Assembly (NCBI RefSeq): GCF_051106095.1
Contig: NC_135783.1
Location: 190,327,447 to 190,391,446, forward strand
DNA length: 64,000 nt
Direction: 5' to 3'
Origin: Pogona vitticeps
Lineage: Eukaryota > Chordata > Lepidosauria > Squamata > Agamidae
Shown one piece after another: positions 13,728 to 25,317 of this stretch (positions are counted from its first letter, which is position 1; every line of letters begins with the position of its first letter). The notes beneath the pieces are model-generated. The model saw nothing but the letters and a program-made list of their open reading frames with translations, searched no databases and was not told where the DNA came from. The position numbers and the translations under genes were made by a program.

Positions 13728-13902
13728 CTCTATACGGTGGCTTTAAAACAATCATCCTATCTTACGTTGTTCAGTCAAGGGAGATTGTCTTTTCCCAGCT
13801 CTCATACCTCTGCCTTCTTGTGTTTTAAAAAAGGAGAGAAATTTTCCAGAGAGGGGAAACACGTTGGTTTGAAGCACTGGTTAAAGGTTCAAGCGAGCTG
13901 AT

Positions 13903-14131
13903 GTAGCATCGTGTAGTGGATAGACTGTCAAACTGGGATCAAACTCCCCATTCGGCCATGGAAATATATCTGGGGCTGGCACTGGCAAAAAAAAAAAAAA
14001 CCCAACCAACCAACCAAACAAACAAACAAACAAACCCCCCAAAAAACACTCTTTAAATATCTCATTTATCTTGGAAATCCTACTGGGTTTCCATCAGTCA
14101 AAATCAACTTGTGGGCACATAACAAAGACAC
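13903..14131 (+). mobile_element. tRNA SINE, GTGTAGTGGATAG head type
   Basis: Head phrase CGTGTAGTGGATAGACTG and box B-like region, then an A-rich/(AAAC)n interior at 13987-14035. The tail (CCATCAGTCAAAATCAACTTG) resembles the RTE-type SINE tail. It carries the same GTGTAGTG octamer that is hit by hAT elements in the copies at 47680 and 53384, but is uninterrupted here. Confidence 0.6.
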
Positions 14132-15953
14132 AAGAAGGACGCATTTGCATGTCCGTCTTCAACATGGTGAGGAAGGGTTGGCCTGCAAGTAGAATTTCTT
14201 TATTTTGTGTGATATAGTTTCAACCATTACTTTCTGCTGTAAACAGATTTGTTTTTTTCTTTCTTTCTGGAGTATGAATTAAGAATATGGAGCATGCACC
14301 TTTTTCTCTCTGCCATGAGCAATGACTGTACAGCAAGGGAGATGCGCAAGCTGAAGCCCTCCCATTATTGATGGAAAGAACGTCCCATCAGCCTATATCA
14401 GCACAGCAAAAAGTGAAGGAGCCACAAACTCAGGAGAGGGTCACATGTTCCTTGCTTTTAGTTATTAAGGGTGATGTGTTACTCAATATGCTATCCAAAA
14501 ACATGGTGTCAACTCACCTGTGCTATGAGACATACCTGTAAGGGATCTTGGAGCCATGTCAGAAGTGTGTCTCAACACAAACTGGGTTGATTAAATCACA
14601 TTCACATGGAGCCATGCAGTGGGAATTCTACTGGGCACACAAGAATTACAGTGTACACAAAGGATTGCACTGGGGAATAGAAAAGATTACAACAGAGCTA
14701 TGGAAATGGAAATAAATGATATATATTTCAAAACTATTATGGAGAAATAGTAACTCAAAGTAAGTAAAACTCACAAGGCTTAGAGAGCTGCTCGCTGGAA
14801 AAGAATGGGAGAGAAAGAGGTGCAAAAGGGGGAGCAATGCAGGTCTTTCCTGCCGCCAAACACGGGAGGAAAAATAGCGAAGCTAGCGATGCACAGGAAA
14901 ACACTCCCAGAAACAGATCCAGGAATTATTTTTGTTGTGAGACAAGTGGATAATTTTAATAATCTCAGTTTGGAGTTATTTGAACTAATTTGCCACTTTT
15001 AGCTTTTAATACAGTACTGTGCTTTAATTGTGTAAGCCTCCTTGAATAATAAATAGATGATATTGAAACTGGCAAGGGTAGCTAGTCCATTTTGAGCCAC
15101 GCAAAGAGAAATGGGGATTGTTGGGCAGAGATCCCAAAAGAGGACAGCTAGCAGAGGTCCTAGGCCAGAACCAAGAATTTAGAATAGATGCTATCTGCAT
15201 TTTCTGACTAAATCCTGGATTCTGAGGTCTAAGAACCTGATTCAGCTTGGCCTGCTCTCTGGGAGACTTCAGGCCTTTGGCAAAAGCAGTGTCTCATCAA
15301 GAGATGTCCAGGTCCAGGAGCACGAGCTTGGCCGCTTCAGAGACGGTCACACAACATATACGCCCAGGGAAGAATGAAAACAAGGGCCATATCATGCCTT
15401 TATGCAGGATGGCTTGCTCAAGGAACTGGGCTCCCTTGCCAGTCATGTTATGACCCGCTCCTTTTTCTCAACCCGGTTCTGGACTACTTGCAACTTGTAC
15501 ACCTGGCTCCTCAGAGTATCACAGGAAAAAGGACAGGCTAAGTGGTTTACCAGACATTGTAGAAGGATATTTTGAGCATATTTGTTTAAGAAGAAGCTGA
15601 ACACTCCAGGCTGATTGCTTCCATGACCTCCAGGAGACCTTGCAAAGGCAAATGATTCAACACGTACTACTTGCCTGTGGCAGGTCTACGCCTGCGAGAT
15701 GAGACTTTTTGCCTTGGTTATTCATGTACAATGCACCATTGTGCTCAATCTGGGAACACATTCTATTGAATGGGATTGCTCAGTGACGTTTCATGTCATT
15801 TCCCATGTTTTAGAGGCTTATTTGGCAAGCTGACCAGCAAGGCTTTGTTTCCCCCATTTTCTGGTTAATTCTTTCCTGTTTGGGGATGGGGATATCCATA
15901 AGTGCCTCTCTTCCAGACAAGTTTCCATGTTTAACCAGCGTTTTTGTTTAATA
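14132..15953. other. Intergenic, nothing recognised
   Basis: No gene or clear repeat. A possible short L2-like tail (GCCTCCTTGAATAATAAATA) lies near 15030. Confidence 0.3.
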
Positions 15954-16202
15954 CAGTAAGATCCCCGTATCCATAGCATCAGTATCCAGAAATACATATT
16001 TCCACATGTATTATCAGAACCAACTACTAGAGGGAGCCAGTGACTGTGCTATGAATACTTGTTACTGAAGAATATGTGGCATGGCCTCTGGTGCCCACTA
16101 GTGGCCAGTTCTGATAATGCATGTGAAAAAATTCTTTTTTTTCCCTTTTACCGTGCTATATGTATATATAAACAACCCCCAGCGGATATCGGGGTCCTAC
16201 TA
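15954..16202. mobile_element. Tigger-like MITE
   Basis: Left end CAGTAAGATCCCCGTATCCA and right end GGATATCGGGGTCCTACT form imperfect TIRs. TA precedes the left end (15952-15953), and the right boundary is approximate. The type resembles Tigger3-like ends (ATCCCCGTATCC) rather than the CTTGACTTA/CTCGACTTA type of the other copies. Confidence 0.65.
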
Positions 16203-17704
16203 CATATGTACACACACAGAGGCGGATAAGTGACTTGACAGAGAGAGGTCTGGAGGGTTATTGTTCAAACCTAGTCATTGGATGTCAAGCTACAGTTGCA
16301 TCAGAGCATGGGCCCACCACACTAATGCAGAAGTTCCCTCATTGTCTTCCATGGAATTCATGATCTCTGTATGGCCTCAAGAATCAAAAGGGAAGGTCAT
16401 CCAAGCACAAGGCTGCCATAATGCACGAACTCTTGGAACCCTAGCTCAAGCAGAACACTAAAACAAAGGAATTCACATGGAGACTTCAAGATGCAGATTT
16501 TAATATATTGGCCTATTACTGTAGAGAGGTTGACCAGAAACAGTTGGCAAACATGTGCTTGTGTCCTTCCAGTGGCTGTCACCACATGTTGTGGCTAGGA
16601 ATCCAGCAGCAGTTGAGGGCAACACCCCTTCCTGCAGCAGGAATTCCTCAAGGAAAAAAATGAATTACATACCAACATGCTGGAACAGTATTGTTTTTAA
16701 TGTTCTAATATTGAGAAGAAATAACCTCCATTTTCTTTCCGGCTGGTTACTGTAACAGCAGTGTATTACAGCGCATTTTCAAAACATAGGAAATGTTAAG
16801 AGTGCTTAGTCGTCTGTGCTCTGTCAGCTTGAATCTGTGTGTATTCTGCAAGGCTGGCTCTGTCATGGGGACGAGTGATGCAGTTGCCTCAGACGGTAGG
16901 GTGAGAAGGGCAGCGAATGTGCCACCTCAATGCCCACTGCGGCCACCCTCCTCTACTCCTCCTCCTCCTCTGGGGAGGTGTCACTGCAGGCAGCTTTTGA
17001 CACTGAGCTCTTTCTCCCCCACCCCCAATATCTGCCACTGAGGCGGCTTCAAAGCTAAGGCACTGTAAGAGAGGTGACCCTGGACATTGTCTGTGGTCCA
17101 GCATACAAGAAGAACAGCCAGCATGTAGAGGACCAGTCCTTATAAGCATGCACCGTTCTCATCACCACTACATTGGTGTCCACCACCACCACCCTCTGGT
17201 GTCATGTAGAAGCACGACAACTGCATCCCTTGTCATCTCTCTGTTCTTCTCCTCTCCGTCCTATGGCAGGGAAGGGCATGGAGGTGTCCCCCACTTCAGC
17301 CATCTTCTCCTCTGGCACACTGTGTGTGTGTGTGTGGGGGGGAGAGACACCTATTGTCCAAACCTGACGAGCAGGGATGGTCCTTGTGCATTTTGGGCAC
17401 TCCTATGTTCTGGTGGAGCAGCAGTTTGCTTCCCGTCTGGGAAAGTGTGGGCTACCATGGCTACTTCAGTTGCTTCATTCAAGGCTTTATTTCTCAAAGA
17501 TGGGTTTAGTGCAACTGACCATTTCCACTATGACTACCACTGGCTTGTACCAACCTGACCCATCATCTCCACTATGATAAACTTATCTGTGGGTAGAGAA
17601 GAGAACTGGGTGATGTGGGGGGTGATGGTGGAGTAACTTCTCCAGGCCTCCCTGAAACATTACCTCCTTTCAGAATTTTGAGGGATCTTGTGGGGATAAT
17701 AATA
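16203..17704. other. Intergenic; possible degraded DNA-transposon relic near 16845-17060
   Basis: GGCTGGCTCTGTCATGGGGA and CAGTTGCCTCAGACGGTAG resemble the start of an old hAT-like repeat, but no right end or target duplication was found. Overlapping open frames here (to 136 codons) are histidine/serine-rich low-complexity frames without a family match. Confidence 0.3.
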
Positions 17705-17938
17705 GTTGGCTGGATAGCTCAGTGAGTTAGGCATCTGGCGGTGGAGCCGGAGATTGGGGATCCCACTCCCACTGTGCATCCCAGAAGAGCTAACCTATGT
17801 GGCCTTGGGCAAGCTGCATGGTCCCAGGATGCCTCCAGATGAAAGGAATGATAAACCGCATCTAAGTACTGTATTCTCTACCTCAAAAACCCTGAAAAGT
17901 ATCACCATAAGTCAGAACAGACTTGATGGCAAACAATT
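17705..17938 (+). mobile_element. Sauria-type tRNA SINE
   Basis: Head CTGGATAGCTCAGTGAGTTA and a GGAGCCGGAGATTGGGGA box region. The middle has GGCCTTGGGCAAGCTGCATG and the tail CATAAGTCAGAACAGACTTG. Same architecture as the copy at 3688. Confidence 0.8.
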
Positions 17939-18139
17939 AAATTAAATTAAAGAGAATGTAATTGCCCAGTTCCTCAAATCCACAGACCAAGTTTGCATAT
18001 TATACTAATTAAATTGTCCAGTTTGCATGCTGTACAATTAGCATGATATGCTAATCAATGCAGCTTTTATGAATATTTAAAACATTGTGATTTATACATA
18101 TTGTTGCATTATTGTTCTATTAATGGTCAGTGTCTCACT

Positions 18140-18350
18140 GTATAGCTACACCAGCATAGAGGAAAGTGACACATTTCAGTGTCACTTTGCAACTAATTAA
18201 AGAGTCCCTCAATTTCAGGGTGGACACAACTCACATACAATGAAAATGAAGTTTTTTGCATCCTGAAATTGAAGCAGAGACGCTTTAATTAGTGGTAAAA
18301 TGCGGCTAACCTCATTCCTTGCTACACTGATACGTATAGCTATGCATCAG
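18140..18350. repeat. Imperfect inverted repeat, possible foldback element
   Basis: The arm around 18192-18222 (ACTAATTAAAGAGTCCCTCA, then ATTTCAGG) matches the reverse complement of 18259-18293 (ACTAATTAAAGCGTCTCTGC, then ATTTCAGG). About 37 bp separate the arms. Weaker similarity extends outward. No clear target duplication was found. Confidence 0.5.
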
Positions 18351-18411
18351 ATACTGACCAATCTATTTTAGCCTTGGAATCTTTTATTACAGTAACCACT
18401 GATCTGAGAGG

Positions 18412-18515
18412 GCCAGTATAGAGTGTGATGCTTTGAATGTAGAATTCGGAGCAGGGAGATGCAAGTTCAAATCCCTCTTCAGTCACAAAGGTTACTCTGT
18501 CTTTGGGTCAATGAG
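18412..18515 (+). mobile_element. SINE head fragment
   Basis: CCAGTATAGAGTGTGATGCT and GCAAGTTCAAATCCCTCTTC resemble the tRNA-like head of the GTGTAGTGGATAG SINE type. The 3' part is missing or diverged. Confidence 0.4.
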
Positions 18516-19143
18516 GACTTTACCGAAAATTATGTTTCAGGGTCATTCTCAGAATAAAATGGGAAGGAACAACTATTTTAAAAAGCACCCTGCTGGCACC
18601 TGTAAAGAAATAATGATGTTTTGCCACAGAGATTGGGTTTCTGGCAATACGTTCATGAAGTCAGCTTTGAACAGTTCCTTCTTTGGACCACAGCTGCCAG
18701 CCAGCATTCATTATTATAGGTTGTTTTCAGTGCAGCATACTGTTTGCATAGAAACAGTGGACGGAACTCTGCTGATAGATTTCTACAAACAGATTTCAGC
18801 CATCTGCAAAAAGACAAAGTGTTCTCAACATTGCAACTGTTACCTGTGGAACAGTGGACGGCTCTGCTCATTGGCGGATTGCAGAGAAAGACTTGTTTCT
18901 CACAAACAGCAGGTTAAAGCATTGACTCCACATTTTTGTTTATAATTTCAGCTCTATAAGAGCTAGAGGCTTACTTTTTTTATACATATAAAAACTTGGG
19001 ATGCAGGCCTGATGGTAGTTCAGAGGGACCCAAGATGACACTCTTCAAATCTGGGGAGTGGGACCTGGCGGAACTGGTGATACGGCAACCCTAGTTATTT
19101 CCCAGTCACAACAGTTTGTGTGTGAGAGTGTTCCATCAAATTA

Positions 19144-19708
19144 CAATCAACCCTCAACTTGCAAACTTAATCCGTTCCAGAAGGAAGTTTGTAAGTCGAA
19201 AAGTTTGTAAGTCGAATCAGCATTTCCCATAGGAATGCACTGAAAACCAATTAATCCATTCTGGCTGTTTTTTGTTCTTAGGTCGAGGGGCAGTTTGTAA
19301 CTCGAATCATTAGTTCCCATAGGAACTAATGCAAAGCCGGTTAATCCGTTCCTACCACTAGGGGCAGAATTTTTTCTTTTTTTTCCCCCTTTTAAACTAA
19401 GATGGCTCAGGTTTAAAAAAAGGAAAGAAAAGAGGGAGGGAAGGAGGGAACAGACACCTTTTCAACAGAACACCTTGAAAAGCACCTTTTCAGCCAAGAC
19501 AAGCACTTTTTGGGAAAAATCAAGCACCTTTCAGACAACAGATCACCTTGAAAAGCACCTTTTCAATCAAGACAAGCCAAGACACGTTTTTTTTTCTGGT
19601 TTGTAACTCGAATCTAAGTTCGTAAGTCAAGTCAATATTTTCCTATGAGAGCAGTTTGTAAGTCGAAATGTTTGTTACTAGAGCCGTTCGTAAGTCGAGG
19701 GTTGACTG
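19144..19708. mobile_element. Tigger/pogo-like MITE
   Basis: Left end CAATCAACCCTCAACTTGCA and right end CGAGGGTTGACTG form TIRs flanked by TA (19142-19143 and 19709-19710). The interior contains repeated AAGCACCTTTTCA-type units that also occur in the element at 35724, marking one subfamily. No transposase. Confidence 0.8.
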
Positions 19709-19714
19709 TAGTGC

Positions 19715-21346
19715 TGAAACTATTCTGTGGCTGAAACTATTTTAGTTGAATGCAGTCACCGCATTATATAGAAATGGTCTGTCCCCTTATAAAAGGGGGA
19801 AATAAAATGTTATCTGCTTTCTAAATTTTGGGCATATTTGTTGACCATGGTTTTGGCTTTCTGTGTGATTCCATTCTGTGTGAGTCAAGAAACTGCAACA
19901 ACACTAGCTGCTTCATGAAGCTTTCTAAGTGTAATAAACATAGCATTTCTCTTTCCATTCGGACAGAAATTTGGGCCCTCTGGGGCTGCTATCAAAAGCA
20001 CTGCCACAGTCTAGGCTAGGTTGACCCAGGAGGCCACCTTGCCCTGGACAGGATGTCTGAGCCCTGTCAGCAAGTTTTTTAAAAAAGAAAAAGAGGTACA
20101 TATTCACAGCAGTTGTTCTGAAAATTAGATGGTTTCATGAGGCAGAACAGGGTTATCTCAATGAACTCACGAAGGCCAAAAGTGGAACAGATGAAAGGCT
20201 CAAAGTCTCCTACCCACCTGACCAGCAAAACTACAAGAAAAGCTTAAAATGTGTGGTCTGTCTGTTCGTGTTCTTTATATTAGCACAAAGCTGTATCTGT
20301 CTTTTCAGATTTTCCCCTGTCCACATTTATATTCCACAGATCACCTGCACAAGGGTCCCTCAAGACTGACAGACCTCTCCTACATTCATTGAAAGCTCAT
20401 CGGAACGTAGCGTAGGTTCTTTCAAAGAAGGGAGGGGGTGAAAAAGGGAGGAACGCTGCATTTTCAAATGTAGTGTGACTGTCATGTTGCCAATTAGGGT
20501 ATTGCACTGGGATTAGAGAGAGCACCGGGTTCCAAGCAATGGGAGAGGGACTATCCCAAAGTCACCAGGTGAGCTTCAGGGCTCAGTAGATGCCTGAAAC
20601 ATGCTTGAATATTTATAGAATCAAGGTGGAAGAATTGGTGGTTCTTTTCTCTTTTTTAAAATAATATATTCTAGCTGATACAAATGCATTTATGTTTCAC
20701 TTATGACATAATTCCATATTTGTAATGTGAAAAACGAGTTCCAGTACAAGTTAGAAGAAGAAGAAAAAATGCACAACAAACAAACAATGCAGTGCAATAT
20801 CTGAGGTGCTGAACTGATGAGTAGCAAGTTATAACATTCTTTTATAGAGCATGAATGACAAAAAAGTGTAGTCAATCGCTTACCTGACCTCAGAGAAACC
20901 CAACCATTCAGACCTGTCTGAATAAGACTGAAGGCAAATAGGAAGAAATGAGATGAGAGATCGGAGAAAGAATGCTACTGCTACTTTCAGCTTTTCTAGT
21001 AAATCTTACAAAGTCAGTGGTGAACAAGGATAAAGCAAACCCATGTCACTGTGCAGGCTAGTCTCCTACTGGTAGTTCCAACTAAGAGTTGATCATTTGA
21101 ATCAACTGCTGAAAGGTAGGCCAACACTTATGTAAATCCCCTTGAGTCAACAGGTCTACTGCAGTTGGAGTAGCAAATGAGTACTAAAGATAAATGTTTC
21201 AGCCAGAATTTGGGATAGTTCCTGTTGGCTCACTGTTTGCAGAGGTAAGAATGCTGGCCCAGGGAGCTTGGTTGAACCAACTGACCAGGTATGCCATTTA
21301 TTTCAAGATTGTGTTGCCTTGGCCATCACCAATTACAGCAGAGGTT
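19715..21346. other. Intergenic, nothing recognised
   Basis: No exon, RNA gene or clear repeat found. Confidence 0.3.
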
Positions 21347-21354
21347 ATGTAAGA

Positions 21355-21490
21355 CAGTGGTTCTTAACCTTTGTTACTCAGGTGTTTTTGGACTGCAACT
21401 CCCAGAAGCCTTCACCATCAGCTCTGCTGGCTCGGGTTTCTGGGAGTTGCAGTTCAAAAACACCTGAGTAACAAAGGTTAAGAACCACTG
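21355..21490. mobile_element. Foldback hAT-like MITE
   Basis: Almost the whole 136 bp is a hairpin. The left arm (CAGTGGTTCTTAACCTTTGT onward, about 56 nt) pairs with the right arm with only about two mismatches. A short loop around CTTCACCATCAGCTCTGCTG joins them. CAGTGG...CCACTG ends suggest hAT. The same family is at 47701. A target duplication is not evident. Confidence 0.7.
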
Positions 21491-22734
21491 AAAGAGACCT
21501 CAGCTAGGGTTACTATTGCTTCCCTTGCAGGCTTCCAGCACTTTATACACCTGTAGGACAATTATAAAGTCAGTGCATGAAATATTTCCCAACATGGATT
21601 GGCCTTTACATAATGTTAACACAATCAGTTAACCACTGCCCAATTTCCTTAGCCCCTGTTACCATGGTAACATTGGAAAGCGCAGCACCAACTACAGTAT
21701 GAGTGAGTACAGTGGGAACTGGAGGAGAATGTGGTGGGCCCTTCCCATCTGATTGTTGCCCAAACTGCACTGGCAAGGGCTTGCAAAATTAGCTCTACCC
21801 ATCAAAGGGGACCCAAAATATTTTGCTGCCTCATGCGAAAGAGCCAATGCTCCCACCCCTGCACCCAAAGGCAGCCAAGTTATTTTCCTGCATAAAAGGC
21901 AACAAATAATAATAATCCCATAAATATTTCACTTGTGGCAAGACTACAATAACAATAAAGGTAGCAAACAATTTGCTGCACTTTCATAATGCTTCAGCTC
22001 TGTAACCTCACTCTGAATCATGGTAGGGCTGGCTCTACCTTCCTCTTTATGGTTAGGCATTTAACAGTTACCATAGCAACATAGGTGGCACAGAACATGG
22101 GTCTAACTGGAAAGAACGGCTACAATTCCCATTTTTAATGTGACTGTGCAATGTTTCTGTCAGCATAATGTGGACAATAATATCTGCTTGCAATAATAGA
22201 ACCCACTGGACATAAACTTTGATACAAAGAATACTTGTAGCAAAAATTATTCTTACCCCCCCCCCTCTGGTTTATGAATGTGGAATGTTGTGTTTCTGAA
22301 TCAATGGTTCAAATAAACTACCTGCACAATATCATGTCTGCATTGCCAACATCCATGGCAGCAGTCAAGATGTTCTACAAGATACCCTTTTCTGCTCACT
22401 ACCATCCACCAAACAGGGGGGAAATCCCAGAAATTGACTCCTTTTTTCATCAGTTAATCACTTCTCAGCCAAACAGAAAGCAATTGTCAGGGCTGTTTTT
22501 CAACAATGATTCGTAGGTTCTTCCAGCTCTGCAGTTCTAAAAGTATTAAATGTGGACACAGGAGGGCAACTTGTGGACATCTTGATTGCTGCCATTGGTG
22601 TTGTCAACATTCAGGCTCCCCTTTGCTATGTAATGCTTGGCAGACTTTTCCTGCTGGCAGCAGGGGCACAAACCATATCATGCAGCTATATCTGTTAAAA
22701 TAAACTCTGGTGGTGTGAGCCCTCTGCTGGTCAA
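21491..22734. other. Intergenic, nothing firm
   Basis: No gene recognised. Around 21770-21850 the phrases ATTTTGCTGCCTCATGCGAA suggest an old DNA-transposon relic with unclear ends. Confidence 0.3.
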
Positions 22735-22744
22735 GAATAGTCAT

Positions 22745-23100
22745 TGTTGTTGTTTAGTCGTTAAGTCCTGTCCCACTCTTCATGGCCCTATGGACCAGAG
22801 CACGCCAGTGTCTTCCACTGCCTCCCGGAGTTGGGTCAAATTCATGTTGGTAGCTTCAGTGACACTGTCCAACCATCTCGTCCTCTGCCGTCCCCTCTTC
22901 CTCTTGTCTTCACACTTTCCCAACATCAGGGTCTTTTCCAGGGAGTCTTCTCATGAGATGGCCAAAGTATCGGAGCCTCAGCTTCAGGATCTGTCCTTCC
23001 AGTGAGCACTCAGGGTTGATTTCCTTCAGAATTGATAGGTTTGTTCTCCTTGCAGTCCAGGGGACTCTCAAGAATCTCCTCCAGCACCACAATTCAAAAG
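22745..23100 (-). mobile_element. 5'-truncated BovB LINE with TSD
   Basis: In minus orientation this encodes the BovB C-terminal region (MWCWRRFLRVPWTARRTNL..., YFGHLMRRL). It ends in a TAAACAACAACA-type tail at its 3' end (low coordinates). The direct repeat AATAGTCAT lies at 22736-22744 and 23101-23109, so both ends are defined. It matches the long copy at 36700-37080 closely. Confidence 0.88.
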
Positions 23101-23435
23101 AATAGTCATAGCAAGCTCAATTTTAACCACAGTTTTTTCGAGCTTAAAAAAAACACAAAGTTAAGTGCATCCTTCTTGCAAAACATATTCCAGCGGCCGC
23201 TATCTTGTTGGCACAGCTCCACACGCATAAGGCTGATCATGTTGTCAGCAATGGCTTTTTAGTCAAGCATTCCCCCCCTCCCATACTATTGCTATGTTTT
23301 GAGGCTCACTAAGGATTCCTCTTGTCTTGGGGAAACCTTGAGAGAGCTCAGGATCTGGGGAAAGGAGTAAAAACAATCCAATATGCATAAAGACAATGGG
23401 CTACATTCTCATTGTTTTTATACATATCCTATCTA

Positions 23436-23765
23436 GGAGAAGGAAAACTCCGATTTCAAACCTCCACTGCCTTGTGGCTATATCCATTGATGGAAAAGGC
23501 TTCAGGAGTTAACCCAGAGGCAAAATCCGGAGTTGGAGTCCCGAAGGCAGTTCATGTTATTCTGCCAACTCCTGTGACGTTGCTGGAACCAGTTGTATTG
23601 GCTCTTGCCTTTCCATTGGACCATTTCAGCAATGTGAAGAGGGGGGATCTGCTGCTTGGGTAACAACCTATCCTCCATATTACTTTACCCAGGCTTCATG
23701 CTCTGGAGAGGACACTCCTCGATTCAGAGCATGTTACCATAGTCTCTCGAGACTGAAGGATGGCT
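23436..23765 (+). mobile_element. Second copy of repeat module seen at 11395-11706
   Basis: Shares CCTCCACTGCCTTGTGGCTA, TGGAAAAGGCTTCAGGAG and CTGGAACCAGTTGTATTGGC with 11395-11706, ending ACCATAGTCTCTCGAGACTG. The BovB 5' part present at 11215 is absent here, so the module can exist without it. Confidence 0.65.
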
Positions 23766-23769
23766 ATGG

Positions 23770-24919
23770 TGAAAGGTACAGTGGTTGCATACTTCTGAGG
23801 CTAGAGGAGAACTTAAAGTTAGGGTTAGGATATTTTTGTTTTATTGATTTTGATTTTAACAACAACAAGAAGTGATGAAAAGGGAATGCATCAAAAGATT
23901 GCAGAAAATCTTAAAATCAAATTAAAATGGTGGAAATACAACCAAAGTTATAAACACATGGGCCATTCTGGTAATTAAATACCCAGCTGGAACAATACAT
24001 TGGACCTGAAATGAATGGGAAGAATTGGATCAAAGAACATAGAAACTAATGAACATGCATCACGCACTATATCCAAAAAGTGATGTGGACAGATGATATT
24101 TACCACGAAAAACTGGAGGCCATAGATTACTGCATATGCAACAGGTAGTAGAGAAGGGGAAAAAAACCTACATGATTTTGTAAGTACTGTATAAGCAAAG
24201 AAAAACCAATGAAGGTAGTGAAAATGGAGAATGTTCTGAAAAAAATAAACAGTTTACAGTGCCAGTCTCTTGTCTGGAATGCCAGGAGGGGATGTTAACC
24301 CTGGATTGGTGGTAAAAAGGGTCTCTTGTGTGTGCAAAACCAGCTGTTGTAAAATTGTAGGGCAGGACGTCTCTTGTGTTCTCAGCACCCTCGAATCTAT
24401 TGAACTGATCTTAAAAGCAGTGAAGATGAGTCCGGTAGGATTTATTCTTGATAACTCCATACTCCTAAAATACTGCATTGCTATCAGCATGCTATGATCC
24501 CCTTCTAGGATCTTCCTCTACCGTGAAGTCAGATTCACTGATCTTTTGCCTGTCTAATCTCTCCTCCCACCTCCACCACAAACGCCTTTGAAGAGCAAGG
24601 CTACAACATTGCCTGTCTCCGGTTCTGGGACACCTTACCTGTTCTCCAGGAATAGCTAGGCGTTGCTGATGGGGTATCAACAAATTCCCATTCCTAAGTG
24701 CATTGGTTTTTCTCTTTTCTTTTACAAATGTATATGATAACCCACTGTACTAAATTTAAAATATAGGGGGAAATCCTTTAAACTCTTTTTTTCTTTAACA
24801 ACTATATTAATCTACTGATTATTCAAGACTGTACTCCCTCTCCCCAAAAGAAACCACCCCACAAGAGGAACAAACCCTCAAATGTAGCAAAGGAGCATTA
24901 CACTGGAGTGTATTAGATA
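23770..24919. other. Intergenic, nothing recognised
   Basis: AT-rich sequence with no exon or identifiable element. Confidence 0.3.
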
Positions 24920-24936
24920 TCATCATCATCATCATC

Positions 24937-25062
24937 TTAGAACTGCAGAGTTTATGGATCGTTAAGTCCAGCCCTTGTCAAGGAGGCCCAGTGGGGGTGG
25001 GGAATTGAACTCCCAACCTCTGGCTCCAGAGTCAGATTTAAAAACCACTGCATTATCCAGAA
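24937..25062 (-). mobile_element. tRNA SINE with L2/CR1-like tail (minus)
   Basis: Minus-strand head TGGATAATGCAGTGGTTTTT and GGAGCCAGAGGTTGGGAGTT, ending CTCTGCAGTTCTAAGATGAT beside an (ATC)n tract at 24920-24936. Same family as 12770. Confidence 0.7.
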
Positions 25063-25317
25063 GTTATTTTATATGAATATGAGATGTCAGAAAAGAAATG
25101 ACACAAGGAATATTGGGAAATGCAAAGGCTAAAGAAGGAAACACACGTTTTCGAACCCAGTGGAGAGAAGAAGAGAAACGATTGATGATGAATGTAAATA
25201 CTATACAAAAGGAGCATCTTTATGTATCTTGGTCACAGAATGTTCACATTCTAGAAAACAGTGGTTTCAGCTGACAAATCCTCCTTTCAAGGAACCCAGA
25301 ACTCAAATCTTAATACA

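Noticed and set aside
18433-18945. 170-codon + strand open frame as a candidate gene
   Set aside because: It begins in a SINE head relic, has no domain, signal or splice context I can recognise, and a frame of this size is not unlikely by chance in the window.
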